Shown one piece after another: positions 25,156 to 34,402 of a stretch of 64,000 nucleotides of DNA. The position numbers and the translations under genes were made by a program. Position 1 is the stretch's first letter. Every line of letters starts with the position of its first letter. The notes under the pieces are model-generated. The model did not search any database and was not told the origin of the DNA. It worked only from the letters and a program-made list of their open reading frames with translations. The stretch is from Streptomyces sp. WAC 01529 (GTDB lineage: Bacteria; Actinomycetota; Actinomycetes; Streptomycetales; Streptomycetaceae): positions 3,359,001 through 3,423,000 of the forward strand of contig NZ_CP029617.1 of NCBI RefSeq assembly GCF_003945545.1. Direction: 5' to 3'.

Positions 25156-26895
25156 GTGACCAGTACCGCGTCTTCACCGGAGACCCGCGAGGGCCAGGCG
25201 GCCGAGGGGCAGCAGCCCTCCTGGCAGCGGCGGCTGCGCCGATTCGGCTACGTGGCGCGGCCCAGAGAGGACGTCAGGGCGCGGCTCGTGCCCCCGTACA
25301 CGCGGCCCGGCCCCCGCCTGTGGATGACGCTCGGTCTGTCGAGGGCGGCCGCGGACCGGGTGGTGCGCCGCTCGGCGTGGCTCGGACCGCTGCTGGTCAC
25401 GCTGGTCGCCGGGGTGATCCGGTTCTGGAACCTCGGCAATCCGAAGGCCGTGATATTCGACGAGACGTACTACGCGAAGGACGCCTGGGCGCTCATCCAC
25501 CGCGGCTTCGAGGTCAACTGGCCGGAGAAGATCAACGACGACGTGCTGCGGCAGGGCAGCGACATCGCGATCCCGCACGACGCGGCGTACGTGGTGCATC
25601 CGCCGGTCGGCAAGTACGTGATCGGCCTCGGCGAGTGGATGTTCGGCTTCACCCCGTTCGGCTGGCGGTTCATGACGGCGGTGCTCGGCACGCTGTCGGT
25701 CCTGATGCTGTGCCGGATCGGGCGGCGGCTTTTCCGCTCCACGTTCCTCGGGTGTCTGGCGGGCGCGCTGCTCGCCGTGGACGGCCTGCACTTCGTGATG
25801 AGCCGCACCGCACTGCTCGACCAGGTCCTGATGTTCTTCGTGCTCGCCGCGTTCGGCTGCTTCCTCATCGACCGGGACCGGGCGCGGGAGAGGATCGCGG
25901 CCGCGCTGCCGGTCGACGGTGACGGTGTCGTACGCCCCGACATGCGCGTCGCCGAAACGGTGCGCCTGGGATGGCGGCCGTGGCGCTGGGCGGCCGGTCT
26001 CTGCCTGGGGCTCGCCTTCGGCACGAAGTGGAACGGCCTCTACGTGATGGTCTTCCTCTGTCTGATGACCGTCTTCTGGGACGTCGGCGCGCGCCGCGTC
26101 GCCGGGGCGGTGCGGCCCTACCGCGCGGTCCTGCGGCGGGACGTGCTCCCGGCGTTCGTGTCGACGGTCCCGGTGGCACTGGCCACATACGTCGTGTCGT
26201 GGCTCGGCTGGATCCTCTCCCCGACGGACGGCTCGGGCGGCTACTACCGCGACTGGGCGGCGACCGACGGGCGCGGCGGCAGCTGGACATGGCTGCCGGA
26301 CTGGCTGCGCAGCCTGTGGCACTACGAGCACGCGGTCTACGAGTTCCACGTGGGCCTCTCCTCGCCGCACACCTACCAGTCCAACCCCTGGAGCTGGATC
26401 GTCGACGGCCGCCCCGTCTCGTACTTCTACGAGTCGCCGCTGCCCGGCAAGCAGGGCTGCCCCGCCGACACCACCGAGAAGTGCGCCCGCGAGGTCCTCG
26501 CGCTCGGCACCCCGCTGCTGTGGTGGGTCGGGGCGTGCGCGCTGCTCTACGTCCTGTGGCGGTGGGCGTTCCGGCGCGACTGGCGGGCGGGCGCGATCCT
26601 GTGCGGGGTGCTTGCCGGCTATCTGCCCTGGTTCTTCTACCAGGAGCGGACGATCTTCTACTTCTACGCGGTCGTCTTCGTGCCGTTCCTGTGTCTGGCG
26701 GTGGCGATGCTGATCGGCGCGATCCTGGGACCGCCGGGATCCGACGAGCGGCGCCGGGTGGCGGGCGCGGCGGCCTCCGGTGTCATCGTGCTGCTGATCC
26801 TCTGGAATTTCATCTACTTCTGGCCGGTCCACACCGGCACCGCCATCCCCATCGATTCCTGGCGGTCCCGGATGTGGCTGGATACGTGGGTGTAA
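25156..26895 (+). CDS. pmt: protein O-mannosyltransferase
   Basis: 579-residue GT39 enzyme with about 10-11 membrane helices that moves mannose from polyprenol-phosphate mannose to Ser/Thr of exported proteins. The essential acidic motif in the first external loop is FDETYY (101-106). Another loop has HPPVGKYVIG, and the long central loop holds SPHTYQSNPWSWIVDGRPVSY of the PMT family. Known Streptomyces Pmt glycosylates secreted and membrane proteins and is needed for infection by phage phiC31. The GTG lies 6 nt after TACGAT (25144-25149), suggesting a leaderless mRNA. Confidence 0.94.
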   Translation: MTSTASSPETREGQAAEGQQPSWQRRLRRFGYVARPREDVRARLVPPYTRPGPRLWMTLGLSRAAADRVVRRSAWLGPLLVTLVAGVIRFWNLGNPKAVIFDETYYAKDAWALIHRGFEVNWPEKINDDVLRQGSDIAIPHDAAYVVHPPVGKYVIGLGEWMFGFTPFGWRFMTAVLGTLSVLMLCRIGRRLFRSTFLGCLAGALLAVDGLHFVMSRTALLDQVLMFFVLAAFGCFLIDRDRARERIAAALPVDGDGVVRPDMRVAETVRLGWRPWRWAAGLCLGLAFGTKWNGLYVMVFLCLMTVFWDVGARRVAGAVRPYRAVLRRDVLPAFVSTVPVALATYVVSWLGWILSPTDGSGGYYRDWAATDGRGGSWTWLPDWLRSLWHYEHAVYEFHVGLSSPHTYQSNPWSWIVDGRPVSYFYESPLPGKQGCPADTTEKCAREVLALGTPLLWWVGACALLYVLWRWAFRRDWRAGAILCGVLAGYLPWFFYQERTIFYFYAVVFVPFLCLAVAMLIGAILGPPGSDERRRVAGAAASGVIVLLILWNFIYFWPVHTGTAIPIDSWRSRMWLDTWV

Positions 26896-27031
26896 TGGCC
26901 GACGTATTGGCCACGTTGGACACCTTCGGATAACGGACGTCCCAAATTTCCCTCCCTCCCCCTTAAGGTGCCGGACGAACGACCTTCCCGGGCATCTCCT
27001 TCGGGGAGGCTCCTGGGGAGGGGAGCGCATC

Positions 27032-28666
27032 GTGCGCAGTGGAGCAAAGGCCGCTCTGGTCGGCGGGGTGTTCGTCGTCATGGTGGGGGGCGCCGGGTAC
27101 GGCGCGTACAACGTGGTGAACGGCGTGTCCAACGACGGCTCGCCGGGAGCGGGCCCGGCCCCCGCGGAGACGGGACCGCCCACCGGCGAGGAGGTCCGCG
27201 AGACCGCGCGGAACTTCCTCGCGGCGTGGGCCGAGGGCGACGCCGGGCGGGCCGCGGAGTACACGGACAACCTCCAGGCCGCGTCGACCGCCCTGACCGG
27301 CCTGCGCGAGGACGCCCACCTGACGAAGGTGAAGCTCACCCCGAAGCGGGCGTCCGGCACGCGCGTGCCGTTCTCCGTGTCGGCCACGGTGAAGTACAAG
27401 GGGAAGAGCAAGCCCCTGACATACGACTCCGAGCTGAGGGTCGTGCGGGGCAAGACCACCGGCCGCGCGCTCGTCGACTGGTCGGCGGCCGTGCTGCACC
27501 CCTCCCTGAAGGAGGGCGACACCCTGGTGACGGGCGAGGCCGTGGCGCCGCCCCTGCGGGCGGTGGACCGCGCGGGCACCGTCCTGCGCGCCAAGGAGTA
27601 CCCCTCGCTCGGCCCGATCCTGGACCAGCTGCGCAAGCGGTACGGGGAGAGCGCGGGCGGCACGCCGGGCGTGGAGCTGTATGTCCGGCCCGCGAACGCC
27701 GAGGCCACGGCGGGGACGCGCACACTGCTCACCCTCTCGAAGGGCAGGCCGGGCAAGCTGCGTACGACGCTCAGCGCGCCCGTGCAGAAGGCGGCGGAGC
27801 GGGCGGTCCTGCGGCACGACGAATCGTCGGTGGTGGCGGTCAAGCCGAGCACCGGCGAGGTGCTCGCCGTCGCCAACAACCGCGAGGACTCCTGGAACGC
27901 GGCGTTCCTCGGCACGATGGCGCCCGGCTCGACGATGAAGATCGTCTCGGCGGCGATGCTCATCGACAAGGGCGTCACCAAGGCGGGCGGGGCCGCGCCC
28001 TGTCCGGCCACCGCGACCTGGCAGAGCCAGACCTTCCACAACCTCAAGGGCATGGTGCCGAACGAGTCGGCGACGCTCTCGGAGAGCTTCGCGCGCTCCT
28101 GCAACACGGCGTTCGTGAAGCTCGTCGACGAACGGGGCCTGACCGACGCCTCTCTCACCGAGGAGGCCCGCAACGGCTTCGGCCTCGGCCAGGGCGACTG
28201 GAAGGTGGGCGTCCCCTCCTTCGACGGCGACGTCCCGGCCTCCCCGGGCCCCGACCGCGCGGCCAACGCCCTCGGCCAGGGCAAGATCCGGATGAACCCG
28301 CTGAACATGGCCTCGGTCACGGCGACCGCGATGACGGGCACCTTCCGGCAGCCGGTGATCGTGCCGAGGTCCCTCGACGACCGCGCACTGGCCACCGCCC
28401 GCGGCCTGCCCGCCTCCACCGTCGCGCAGCTGCGCCAGATGATGCGCCGCACGGCGGTGAGCGGCACGGGGGCGCGCGCCATGGCGAGCCTGACCGGGGA
28501 CATCGGCGCGAAGACCGGGTCGGCGGAGAGGGACGGCCAGGCGGTGTCCGACAGCTGGTTCACCGGGTACCGGGGCGATGTGGCGGCGGCCGCGATGACA
28601 CAGCGGGGCGGGCACGGCGGTGACGCGGCGGGGCCGATCGTCGCGGACGTACTGCGCGCGGGATGA
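27032..28666 (+). CDS. penicillin-binding protein (transpeptidase), copy 1
   Basis: 544 residues. An N-terminal anchor is at about 8-27, then an NTF2-like MecA_N domain (about 50-165, ending VDWSAAVLHPSL), then a penicillin-binding transpeptidase domain with all three active-site motifs: S300-TMK, S356-CN and K494-TG. It cross-links peptidoglycan. A GTG start follows GGGGAGGGG. It lacks a glycosyltransferase domain and the large class-B dimerisation domain, so it is a short class-B-like enzyme. It is followed by a paralogue, and both carry a TAAGGT hexamer some 60 nt upstream (26964-26969 here). Confidence 0.92.
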   Translation: MRSGAKAALVGGVFVVMVGGAGYGAYNVVNGVSNDGSPGAGPAPAETGPPTGEEVRETARNFLAAWAEGDAGRAAEYTDNLQAASTALTGLREDAHLTKVKLTPKRASGTRVPFSVSATVKYKGKSKPLTYDSELRVVRGKTTGRALVDWSAAVLHPSLKEGDTLVTGEAVAPPLRAVDRAGTVLRAKEYPSLGPILDQLRKRYGESAGGTPGVELYVRPANAEATAGTRTLLTLSKGRPGKLRTTLSAPVQKAAERAVLRHDESSVVAVKPSTGEVLAVANNREDSWNAAFLGTMAPGSTMKIVSAAMLIDKGVTKAGGAAPCPATATWQSQTFHNLKGMVPNESATLSESFARSCNTAFVKLVDERGLTDASLTEEARNGFGLGQGDWKVGVPSFDGDVPASPGPDRAANALGQGKIRMNPLNMASVTATAMTGTFRQPVIVPRSLDDRALATARGLPASTVAQLRQMMRRTAVSGTGARAMASLTGDIGAKTGSAERDGQAVSDSWFTGYRGDVAAAAMTQRGGHGGDAAGPIVADVLRAG

Positions 28667-28823
28667 CTCCGCGAGGCGGAGGGCGGGCAGGGTAGAGGGT
28701 CCGCCGGGCGGTCGTCCGGCCGGGCGGCAAAGTGGTCGAGGGCTTCTCCGTACGCCTCTAAGGTGGCCTTCCGGTGAGGAACCGGTGAGGAGCATGGGGG
28801 CTCCGGGGAGCTGCGGAGGGTTT

Positions 28824-30542
28824 GTGGGCAAGCGAAGGCGCGCCGCCGAGCGCAAGGGCGTCGGATTTCGGAACACGCGGGTGCACCCGGGCGTGCTCGG
28901 CGGGGCGGCGGTCGTCGTCGTGTGCGGGGTGGGGGCCACCGCGTTCGCGCTCTCCGGCGGCGTGGGGTCCGGCGGGACGGGCGACGACGCGAAGCCGGTG
29001 CCCTCGGGACCGCCGACCTCCGCCGAAGTGCGCCACACCGCGCGGGCGTTCCTCGCCGCGTGGGCCGACGGCGATGTGGCGCGGGCCGCCTCGCTGACGG
29101 ACGACCGTACGGCGGCGCGGAAGGCCCTGACCTCCTACCGCGAGGAGGGCCACCTGACGAAGGTCCGGCTCACCCCCGGGAAGCCGGCCGGGCGGACGAG
29201 CGCCGAGGTGCCGTTCAAGGCGGCGGCCACGGTGTCGTACAAGGGGAAGAGCAAGCCCTTCGCCTACGAGTCCGAGGTGACGGTCGTCCGCAGGAAGAGC
29301 GACGGCAGGACGCTCGTCGACTGGCGCCCCTCGGTCCTGCACCCGGAGTTGAGGGACGGCGACCGCCTGGTCACGGGCGAGGCGGGCGATCCGCCGATCA
29401 AGGCGGTGGACCGGGACGGCGGCGAGCTGACGGCGGCGAAGTACCCGTCGCTGGGCACGGCCCTCGACGGGCTGCGCGAGAAGTACGGCAAGGAGGCCGG
29501 CGGCAGGGCGGGCGTGGAGCTACGGGTGGTGCGGGCGGACGCCGAGGACGCCGCGGAGAAGGCCGGGCAGAAGGACGACGCGAAGTCGAGGCCCGACAAG
29601 ACGCTGCTGGCCCTCTCGCCCGGGACCCCGGGGACGCTGAAGACGACGTTCAGCGGTTCGCTGCAAGCCGCGGCGGAACGGGAGACGGCGAAGCGGAAGC
29701 TGGCGTCCGTGGTCGTCGTCAAGGCGAGCACCGGCGAGATCCTGGCGGCCGCCAACTCCAATCCGACCGGCTTCAACACGGCCTTCCAGGGCTCCCTCGC
29801 GCCCGGTTCCACGATGAAGGTCGTCAGCGCGTCGATGCTCCTGGAGAAGAAGCTCGCCGGGGTGGACAAGAAGCACCCGTGCCCCAAGTACGAGACGTAC
29901 GGCGGCTGGAAGTTCCAGAACGACGACAAGTTCCAGATCAAGAACGGCACGTTCCGGGCGAGCTTCGCGCGCTCCTGCAACACGGCCTTCATCAGCCAGG
30001 CCAAGAAGCTGGAGAACGACTCGCTGACCAGGCAGGCGCAGGAGGTCTTCGGTCTCGGCCGCGACAACTGGTCGATCGGGGTGCCGTCCTTCGACGGCGC
30101 CGTCCCCGTGCAGAGCCACGCCCAGATGGCGGCCTCGCTGATCGGTCAGGGCGGGGTGCGGATGAACCCGCTGAACATGGCGTCGGTGGCGGCGACGGTG
30201 AAGTCCGGCACGTTCAAGCAGCCCTACCTGGTCTCGCCGGACGTGGACGACCGCACGCTGGCCACGGCGCCGCGCAGGATGTCGGGGGCGACGGCGACGG
30301 CGCTGCGGGAACTCATGCACTACACGGCGGTGTCCGGCACGGCGATGAAGCCGATGCGGGGCCTCGGCTCGGACATGGGCGCGAAGACCGGCTCGGCGGA
30401 GGTCGACGGCCAGAAGAAGCCGAACGGCTGGTTCACCGCGTACCGGGGCGACCTGGCGTCGGCGGCGGTCGTGCGGCAGGGCGGTCACGGCGGGGATTCG
30501 GCGGGGCCGCTGGTGCGGGCGATGCTGCTGGCGGGGGACTGA
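28824..30542 (+). CDS. penicillin-binding protein (transpeptidase), copy 2
   Basis: 572 residues, same layout as the upstream gene: membrane anchor at about 24-44, MecA_N domain ending VDWRPSVLHPEL, and transpeptidase motifs S329-TMK, S384-CN and KTGS near 522. A Lys/Asp-rich insertion (AEDAAEKAGQKDDAKSRPDK) at about 240-259 is absent from copy 1. I chose the GTG at 28824 because it follows GCGGAGGG and gives a basic N-terminus; the open frame reaches back into copy 1. Such paired PBPs next to ssgE suggest a role in sporulation wall synthesis; that is inference. Confidence 0.92.
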   Translation: MGKRRRAAERKGVGFRNTRVHPGVLGGAAVVVVCGVGATAFALSGGVGSGGTGDDAKPVPSGPPTSAEVRHTARAFLAAWADGDVARAASLTDDRTAARKALTSYREEGHLTKVRLTPGKPAGRTSAEVPFKAAATVSYKGKSKPFAYESEVTVVRRKSDGRTLVDWRPSVLHPELRDGDRLVTGEAGDPPIKAVDRDGGELTAAKYPSLGTALDGLREKYGKEAGGRAGVELRVVRADAEDAAEKAGQKDDAKSRPDKTLLALSPGTPGTLKTTFSGSLQAAAERETAKRKLASVVVVKASTGEILAAANSNPTGFNTAFQGSLAPGSTMKVVSASMLLEKKLAGVDKKHPCPKYETYGGWKFQNDDKFQIKNGTFRASFARSCNTAFISQAKKLENDSLTRQAQEVFGLGRDNWSIGVPSFDGAVPVQSHAQMAASLIGQGGVRMNPLNMASVAATVKSGTFKQPYLVSPDVDDRTLATAPRRMSGATATALRELMHYTAVSGTAMKPMRGLGSDMGAKTGSAEVDGQKKPNGWFTAYRGDLASAAVVRQGGHGGDSAGPLVRAMLLAGD

Positions 30543-30623
30543 GCGAGCGCGGTCCGCACTCGGCTGTCCGCCATGCGGATACGCGGTCGCGTGCCCCGTA
30601 CACGGACCGCTAGCGTGCCGGGC

Positions 30624-31184
30624 ATGAGCACTACTGAACCCGTCGAGTCCGCCGAGCCCGCCGAGTCCGCTGAACCCCCCGAGTCCGCTGAACCCACCGA
30701 CTCCGCGGCCCACCCCCGTTTCGCCGCCGCCCTGCGCGAGCTGGGTCTGGCCGAGGTGATCGGACGGGCCCGCCGCTTCCCTGAGCAGACCCGGACCGCG
30801 CAGGAGGCGGCGGCCGCGATCGGCTGCGAGCTGAGCCAGATCTGCAAGTCCCTGATCTTCGCGGCGGACGGTGTGCCGGTGCTCGTCCTGATGGACGGCG
30901 CGTCGAGGGTCGACGTCGACTTGGTGCGCGCCGAGTTGGGCGCGGAGAAGGTCACCCGCGCCAAGGCGGACGTCGTCCGGGAGACGACCGGCTTCGCGAT
31001 CGGCGGCGTACCGCCCTTCGGCCACGCCACCAGGACCCGCGTACTCGCCGATCGCTCGCTCCTCGGCCACGACGTGGTGTGGGCGGCGGCCGGCACCCCG
31101 TACGCCGTCTTCCCCATGGACCCCAAGACGCTGATCGCCCACGCGGGCGCCGCGCTGGTGGACGTGCGCGAGAACGCGAAGTGA
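30624..31184 (+). CDS. YbaK/EbsC-type aminoacyl-tRNA deacylase
   Basis: 186 residues. After an acidic spacer of SAEP repeats (about 5-28) comes the YbaK fold: TRTAQEAAAAIGCELSQICKSLIF with the catalytic-site Lys, VLVLMDGASRVD, and the GGVPPFGHATRTRVLAD loop. These proteins clear mischarged tRNAs in trans. The ATG lies 7 nt after TAGCGT (30611-30616), so a leaderless transcript is likely. The next gene starts within its stop (GTGA). Confidence 0.88.
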   Translation: MSTTEPVESAEPAESAEPPESAEPTDSAAHPRFAAALRELGLAEVIGRARRFPEQTRTAQEAAAAIGCELSQICKSLIFAADGVPVLVLMDGASRVDVDLVRAELGAEKVTRAKADVVRETTGFAIGGVPPFGHATRTRVLADRSLLGHDVVWAAAGTPYAVFPMDPKTLIAHAGAALVDVRENAK

Positions 31185-32032
31185 CCCCGCTGGTCGCGTC
31201 GGCGGTGCTGCTCGCCGCCGTCACGCACGCCAGCTGGAACGCGATCGCCCACCACATCACCGACAAGCTGGTCGGCTTCACGCTCATCTCCGGCGGCGGC
31301 ACGCTGATCGGTCTGCTCCTCGCCCCCTTCGTCGCGCTCCCGGCGGCGGGGGCGTGGCCGTATCTGATCCTCTCCGCGCTCCTGCACGTCGGCTACTACG
31401 CCCTGCTCATGCGGTCGTTCAAGCTCGGCGACTTCGGCCAGGCGTACCCCATCGCGCGCGGCACGGCCCCGCTGGTGGTCACGGTCCTCGCGGCGGTCTT
31501 CGCGGGCGAGGTCCCGGACGGCTGGCAGGCGGCGGGCGTCGCGCTGTCCTGCGCGGGCCTGACGGGCCTCGCGCTGTGGGGCATACGGGGGTCGGGGCGC
31601 CGCCCGGACTGGGCGGCGATCGGCGCGGCCCTCGCGACGGGCGTCTCCATCGCGGCGTACACGGTGGTGGACGGCCTGGGCGTACGCGCGTCCGGCTCGT
31701 CCATGGGCTACATCGCGTGGCTGATGATCCTGGAGGGCATCGCGGTCCCGGTGTACGCGGCGTACCGCTGGCGCGGCGAACTGGTCTCCAGGCTCCGCCC
31801 GTTCGCGGCGGTCGGCCTGCTGGGCGCGGCCCTCTCGGTCGCCGCGTACGGCCTGGTCCTGTGGGCCCAGACGAGGGCGGAACTGGCCCCGGTCTCCGCG
31901 CTGCGGGAGTCGTCGATCATCGTCGGCGCGGCGATAGGCGCGCTCTTCTTCAAGGAACGCTTCGGCACACCGAGGCTGGTGGCGGCGGGCCTGATGGTGG
32001 CGGGCATCGGTTTGATGCTGCACGCGGGGTGA
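31181..32032 (+). CDS. EamA/DMT-family transporter
   Basis: 283-residue membrane protein with ten helices in two five-helix EamA repeats. Recognisable parts are THASWNAIAHH near the N-terminus, LRSFKLGDFGQAYPIARGTAPLVV and the second-half equivalent RESSIIVGAAIGALFFKERFG. Members export amino acids, purines or other metabolites. The GTG start overlaps the ybaK-like stop by 4 bp, so it is translationally coupled. Substrate unknown. Confidence 0.9.
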   Translation: MTPLVASAVLLAAVTHASWNAIAHHITDKLVGFTLISGGGTLIGLLLAPFVALPAAGAWPYLILSALLHVGYYALLMRSFKLGDFGQAYPIARGTAPLVVTVLAAVFAGEVPDGWQAAGVALSCAGLTGLALWGIRGSGRRPDWAAIGAALATGVSIAAYTVVDGLGVRASGSSMGYIAWLMILEGIAVPVYAAYRWRGELVSRLRPFAAVGLLGAALSVAAYGLVLWAQTRAELAPVSALRESSIIVGAAIGALFFKERFGTPRLVAAGLMVAGIGLMLHAG

Positions 32033-32102
32033 GGGAGCCGGGTGCGCTGGGGAGTTGGGGCTCGGACGCCGTGGCGCGGTTCAGAGGAGGGTCTGCGCGG
32101 AT

Positions 32103-32675
32103 TCAGAGGGGAGCCAGGAGCATGAGTATCTCGTCCCGGTCGTCGCCCGCGCCGAACCGCAGGGCGCCGGGCCACCGGCCGACTTCCTTCCAGCCGAGGC
32201 GCCCGTAGAAGTCCTCGAGGCCGACGCCGCCACGTGCGGCGAGGTGCAGCTGCTCCAGGCCCATCTCTTCCTTGGCGACCCGGCGCACCTCGTCCATGAG
32301 GGCACGGCCGACCCCGCGCCCGCGCAGGGCGGTGCGGGTCTGGACATGGTGGAGCGTGCCCCAGTGCCCGATCAGCTCGGACCGGTCGCGGCGGATGTTG
32401 AGCCAGCCCGCGAGTTCCCCGTCCACGGTCGTCGCCGTGAGCAGCCGCCCGGTGTCGGGAGAGAGCTGGTCGACGACACGGTCGAGGACCGGGGCTACCG
32501 TGTCGGCGTCCACGGGAGGGAAGGGGAAACCTGCCGCGCCGCCCGCGTTGGTGACCTCGATCCAGCACTCGGTGAGAGCGCGTCGCAGCTGCGGGGTGGC
32601 GTCGTGCGGAGAGGTGAGCTGCTGGAAAGTGAGCTGCGGGACGGGAGGTTGCCGAGAGGCGGGCGCGACGGTCAT
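32103..32675 (-). CDS. GNAT-family N-acetyltransferase
   Basis: 190-residue acetyltransferase with one GCN5 domain. The acetyl-CoA loop is RTALRGRGVGRALMDEV, followed by LEQLHLAARGGVGLEDFYGRLGWKEVGRWPG. Strand ELIGHWGTLHHVQT precedes the loop. The ATG at 32675 was chosen from a long open frame because it gives a normal GNAT N-terminus. Acceptor unknown; transcribed towards the EamA gene. Confidence 0.85.
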   Translation of the reverse strand: MTVAPASRQPPVPQLTFQQLTSPHDATPQLRRALTECWIEVTNAGGAAGFPFPPVDADTVAPVLDRVVDQLSPDTGRLLTATTVDGELAGWLNIRRDRSELIGHWGTLHHVQTRTALRGRGVGRALMDEVRRVAKEEMGLEQLHLAARGGVGLEDFYGRLGWKEVGRWPGALRFGAGDDRDEILMLLAPL

Positions 32676-32758
32676 CCCGAGATCATGACACCCGCCTCTG
32701 ACACCCAAGAGAGCACGGCGCCCGCCCAGGACCGCCGACTCAGCGTCCAGCGCGGGGC

Positions 32759-33439
32759 TCAGCCCGCGACGGGGTGCGGCGGGGCCGGGAGGCGGGCGCA
32801 GTGGCGGCAGGCTCGGGCCGAGGGGGCCAGGGCCGCGTGGGAGGCGGCCGCCAGGGCTCCGGCGAAGGCGAGCAGCGGCCAGTTGGTGGCGAGGGCCGCG
32901 GCCGTGGTGAGCGCGAGGGTCGCCGCCGCCATGGCCCCGCTCGCGGTGGTGCCTGCCCAGGCGACCAGGAGGGGGAGCCGGTTCGGCGCGGGCAGGCGGC
33001 GGGCGAGGCTGCCGGTGGCGGCCAGGGTCACCGCGGCCAGCAGCGCGGCCGCCGTCGCGACGAAGGCCAGGTGGACGGCGAGGAGCTGGGGCGCGCGCGA
33101 CACGTCCCACGCCAGGTCGTGCCCCGCGCTCCTCGCGAGGTACCAGCAGCCGATCAGGAAGGGCGCGGCGAGCGTGACCGCCCGCGCGGTGTGCCGGGCC
33201 TGGGCGACCGTCAGCTCCCGCTGGCAGCTGGGGACGAGTTCGCCGACGGACCCGAACTCCCGCACCGCCCGCCGGGCGGCCTCCTCCTCGCCGAGGCCCG
33301 CGTCGGCGTAGGCCGCGGCCGTGTCGGCGAGGCCGTCCCGTACCTCGCCGATCAGCCGGGACTTGGCCTTGGCGGGGCCGTGCAGAGCGGCGCCCAGGTC
33401 GGCCACGTACTCCTGGAGGAGCCGGTCGATGGGGCTCAT
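32759..33439 (-). CDS. HAAS-domain membrane protein, PadR partner
   Basis: 226 residues. The N-terminal 75 residues (MSPIDRLLQEYVADLGAAL, GLGEEEAARRAVREFGSVGELV) form a helical HAAS/permease-prefix domain, followed by four or more hydrophobic helices. The ATG overlaps the stop of the PadR gene (ATGA). PadR-HAAS pairs are frequent and usually regulate membrane stress or transport. The last residues carry two Cys (ACRHCARL). Confidence 0.82.
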   Translation of the reverse strand: MSPIDRLLQEYVADLGAALHGPAKAKSRLIGEVRDGLADTAAAYADAGLGEEEAARRAVREFGSVGELVPSCQRELTVAQARHTARAVTLAAPFLIGCWYLARSAGHDLAWDVSRAPQLLAVHLAFVATAAALLAAVTLAATGSLARRLPAPNRLPLLVAWAGTTASGAMAAATLALTTAAALATNWPLLAFAGALAAASHAALAPSARACRHCARLPAPPHPVAG

Positions 33440-33777
33440 GTGGCGAGTCCGGGGCGCGCGCCGGGGTTGAGGACCGAGCCGATGGCGGCGGTGAACTCGT
33501 CCCACGCCGCCCGCTCACCGGCCAGGGTCGCCCGGCCCGCGTCCGTCAACTCGTAGCACCTGCGCCGCCGTTCGCCCGCCGACTGCCAGCTGCTGCTGAG
33601 CAGGCCGAGCCGCTCCAGGCGGTTCAGCGCGGGGTAGATCGTGCCCGTACGCAGCTCCAGCGCGCCGCCGCTGCGGCGCTGCACCGCCGTGATGATCGCG
33701 TAGCCGTGCAGCGGGCCCTGTTCCAGCACGGCCAGCAGCAGTCCGTCGAGGTGTCCTCGTACCGCATCCGCCTTCAT
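33436..33777 (-). CDS. PadR-family transcriptional regulator
   Basis: 113-residue winged-helix repressor: DGLLLAVLEQGPLHGYAIITAVQRRSGG contains the recognition region, LRTGTIYPALNRLERLGLLSSSW the second helix and wing start, and RRRCYELTDAGRATL the wing. The ATG at 33777 lies beside a palindromic operator, so it is probably autoregulated and controls the divergent membrane genes. Confidence 0.92.
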   Translation of the reverse strand: MKADAVRGHLDGLLLAVLEQGPLHGYAIITAVQRRSGGALELRTGTIYPALNRLERLGLLSSSWQSAGERRRRCYELTDAGRATLAGERAAWDEFTAAIGSVLNPGARPGLAT

Positions 33778-33779
33778 GG

Positions 33780-33835
33780 GTAGGCAGCCTACACAAAGTC
33801 TGCGTAGGCAGTGTATGTATTGGCAGCCAACACAT
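33780..33835. promoter_or_regulatory. PadR-type operator pair in divergent promoter
   Basis: Two related palindromes: GTAGGC-A-GCCTAC (33780-33792) right before the padR ATG, and TTGGC-A-GCCAA (33820-33830), which sits inside ATGT-N13-ACAT (33815-33835). A further half-site GTAGGCA is at 33804-33810. Spaced ATGT/ACAT arms are typical of PadR sites. Confidence 0.75.
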
Positions 33836-33875
33836 TCAGCTTCGCCGTTCGCCGTACGCCCCTGGAGGCTCCGCC

Positions 33876-34397
33876 GTGACCAAGCTGCTCCTGTCCATCC
33901 ACGTTCTCGTGGCGATCCTCGCCGTCGGGTCGATCACCGTGGCCGCGTCGATGTTCCCGCGCCAGGCGCTGCGGGCGATCGGCGGCGAGGGGCCGGGGGT
34001 CACCGCGCTGCTGCACCGGGTCTGCCGCGGTTACGCGGTCGCCGGTATCGCCGTACCGGTGTTCGGGATCGCCACCGGAGCCCAGCTCGGCGTCCTCGGC
34101 GACGCGTGGCTGATCGTCTCGCTCGTCCTGACGGGGATCGCGGCGGCGCTCCTGGGGCTTGTGATCCTGCCGGGGCAGCGGAGTCTGCTGGCTCTGGCGG
34201 AGGGCCAAGCTCCCTCTGGCGAATCCACCGGAAACGCCGATGCCGCAGCTGACGCCGCCGAACGCGCCGAGCACGCTCAGGCCGCCGCCCGTCCCGTCGC
34301 CGCCCGCCTGGCCATGCTCACCGGGATCTTCAACGTCCTGTGGGCGGTCGTCGTGGTCCTGATGATCGTCCGCCCCAGCTCCACCACGGGAGCGTGA
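33876..34397 (+). CDS. four-helix integral membrane protein, divergent from padR
   Basis: 173 residues with four helices: LLLSIHVLVAILAVGSITVAA, GYAVAGIAVPVFGIATGA, LIVSLVLTGIAAALLGLVIL and LAMLTGIFNVLWAVVVVLMIV. It resembles DUF2269-type proteins. Between helices 3 and 4 lies an Ala/Glu-rich loop (residues about 112-143). The GTG at 33876 gives the first helix directly. The divergent PadR is the likely regulator. Confidence 0.78.
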   Translation: MTKLLLSIHVLVAILAVGSITVAASMFPRQALRAIGGEGPGVTALLHRVCRGYAVAGIAVPVFGIATGAQLGVLGDAWLIVSLVLTGIAAALLGLVILPGQRSLLALAEGQAPSGESTGNADAAADAAERAEHAQAAARPVAARLAMLTGIFNVLWAVVVVLMIVRPSSTTGA

Positions 34398-34402
34398 GCC
34401 CC

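Noticed and set aside
25174..28563. 1129-codon open frame on the minus strand across pmt and PBP1
   Set aside because: It is antisense to two well-supported genes and has low-complexity Arg/Pro/Ala composition, as expected of GC-rich shadow frames. No domain or ribosome site.
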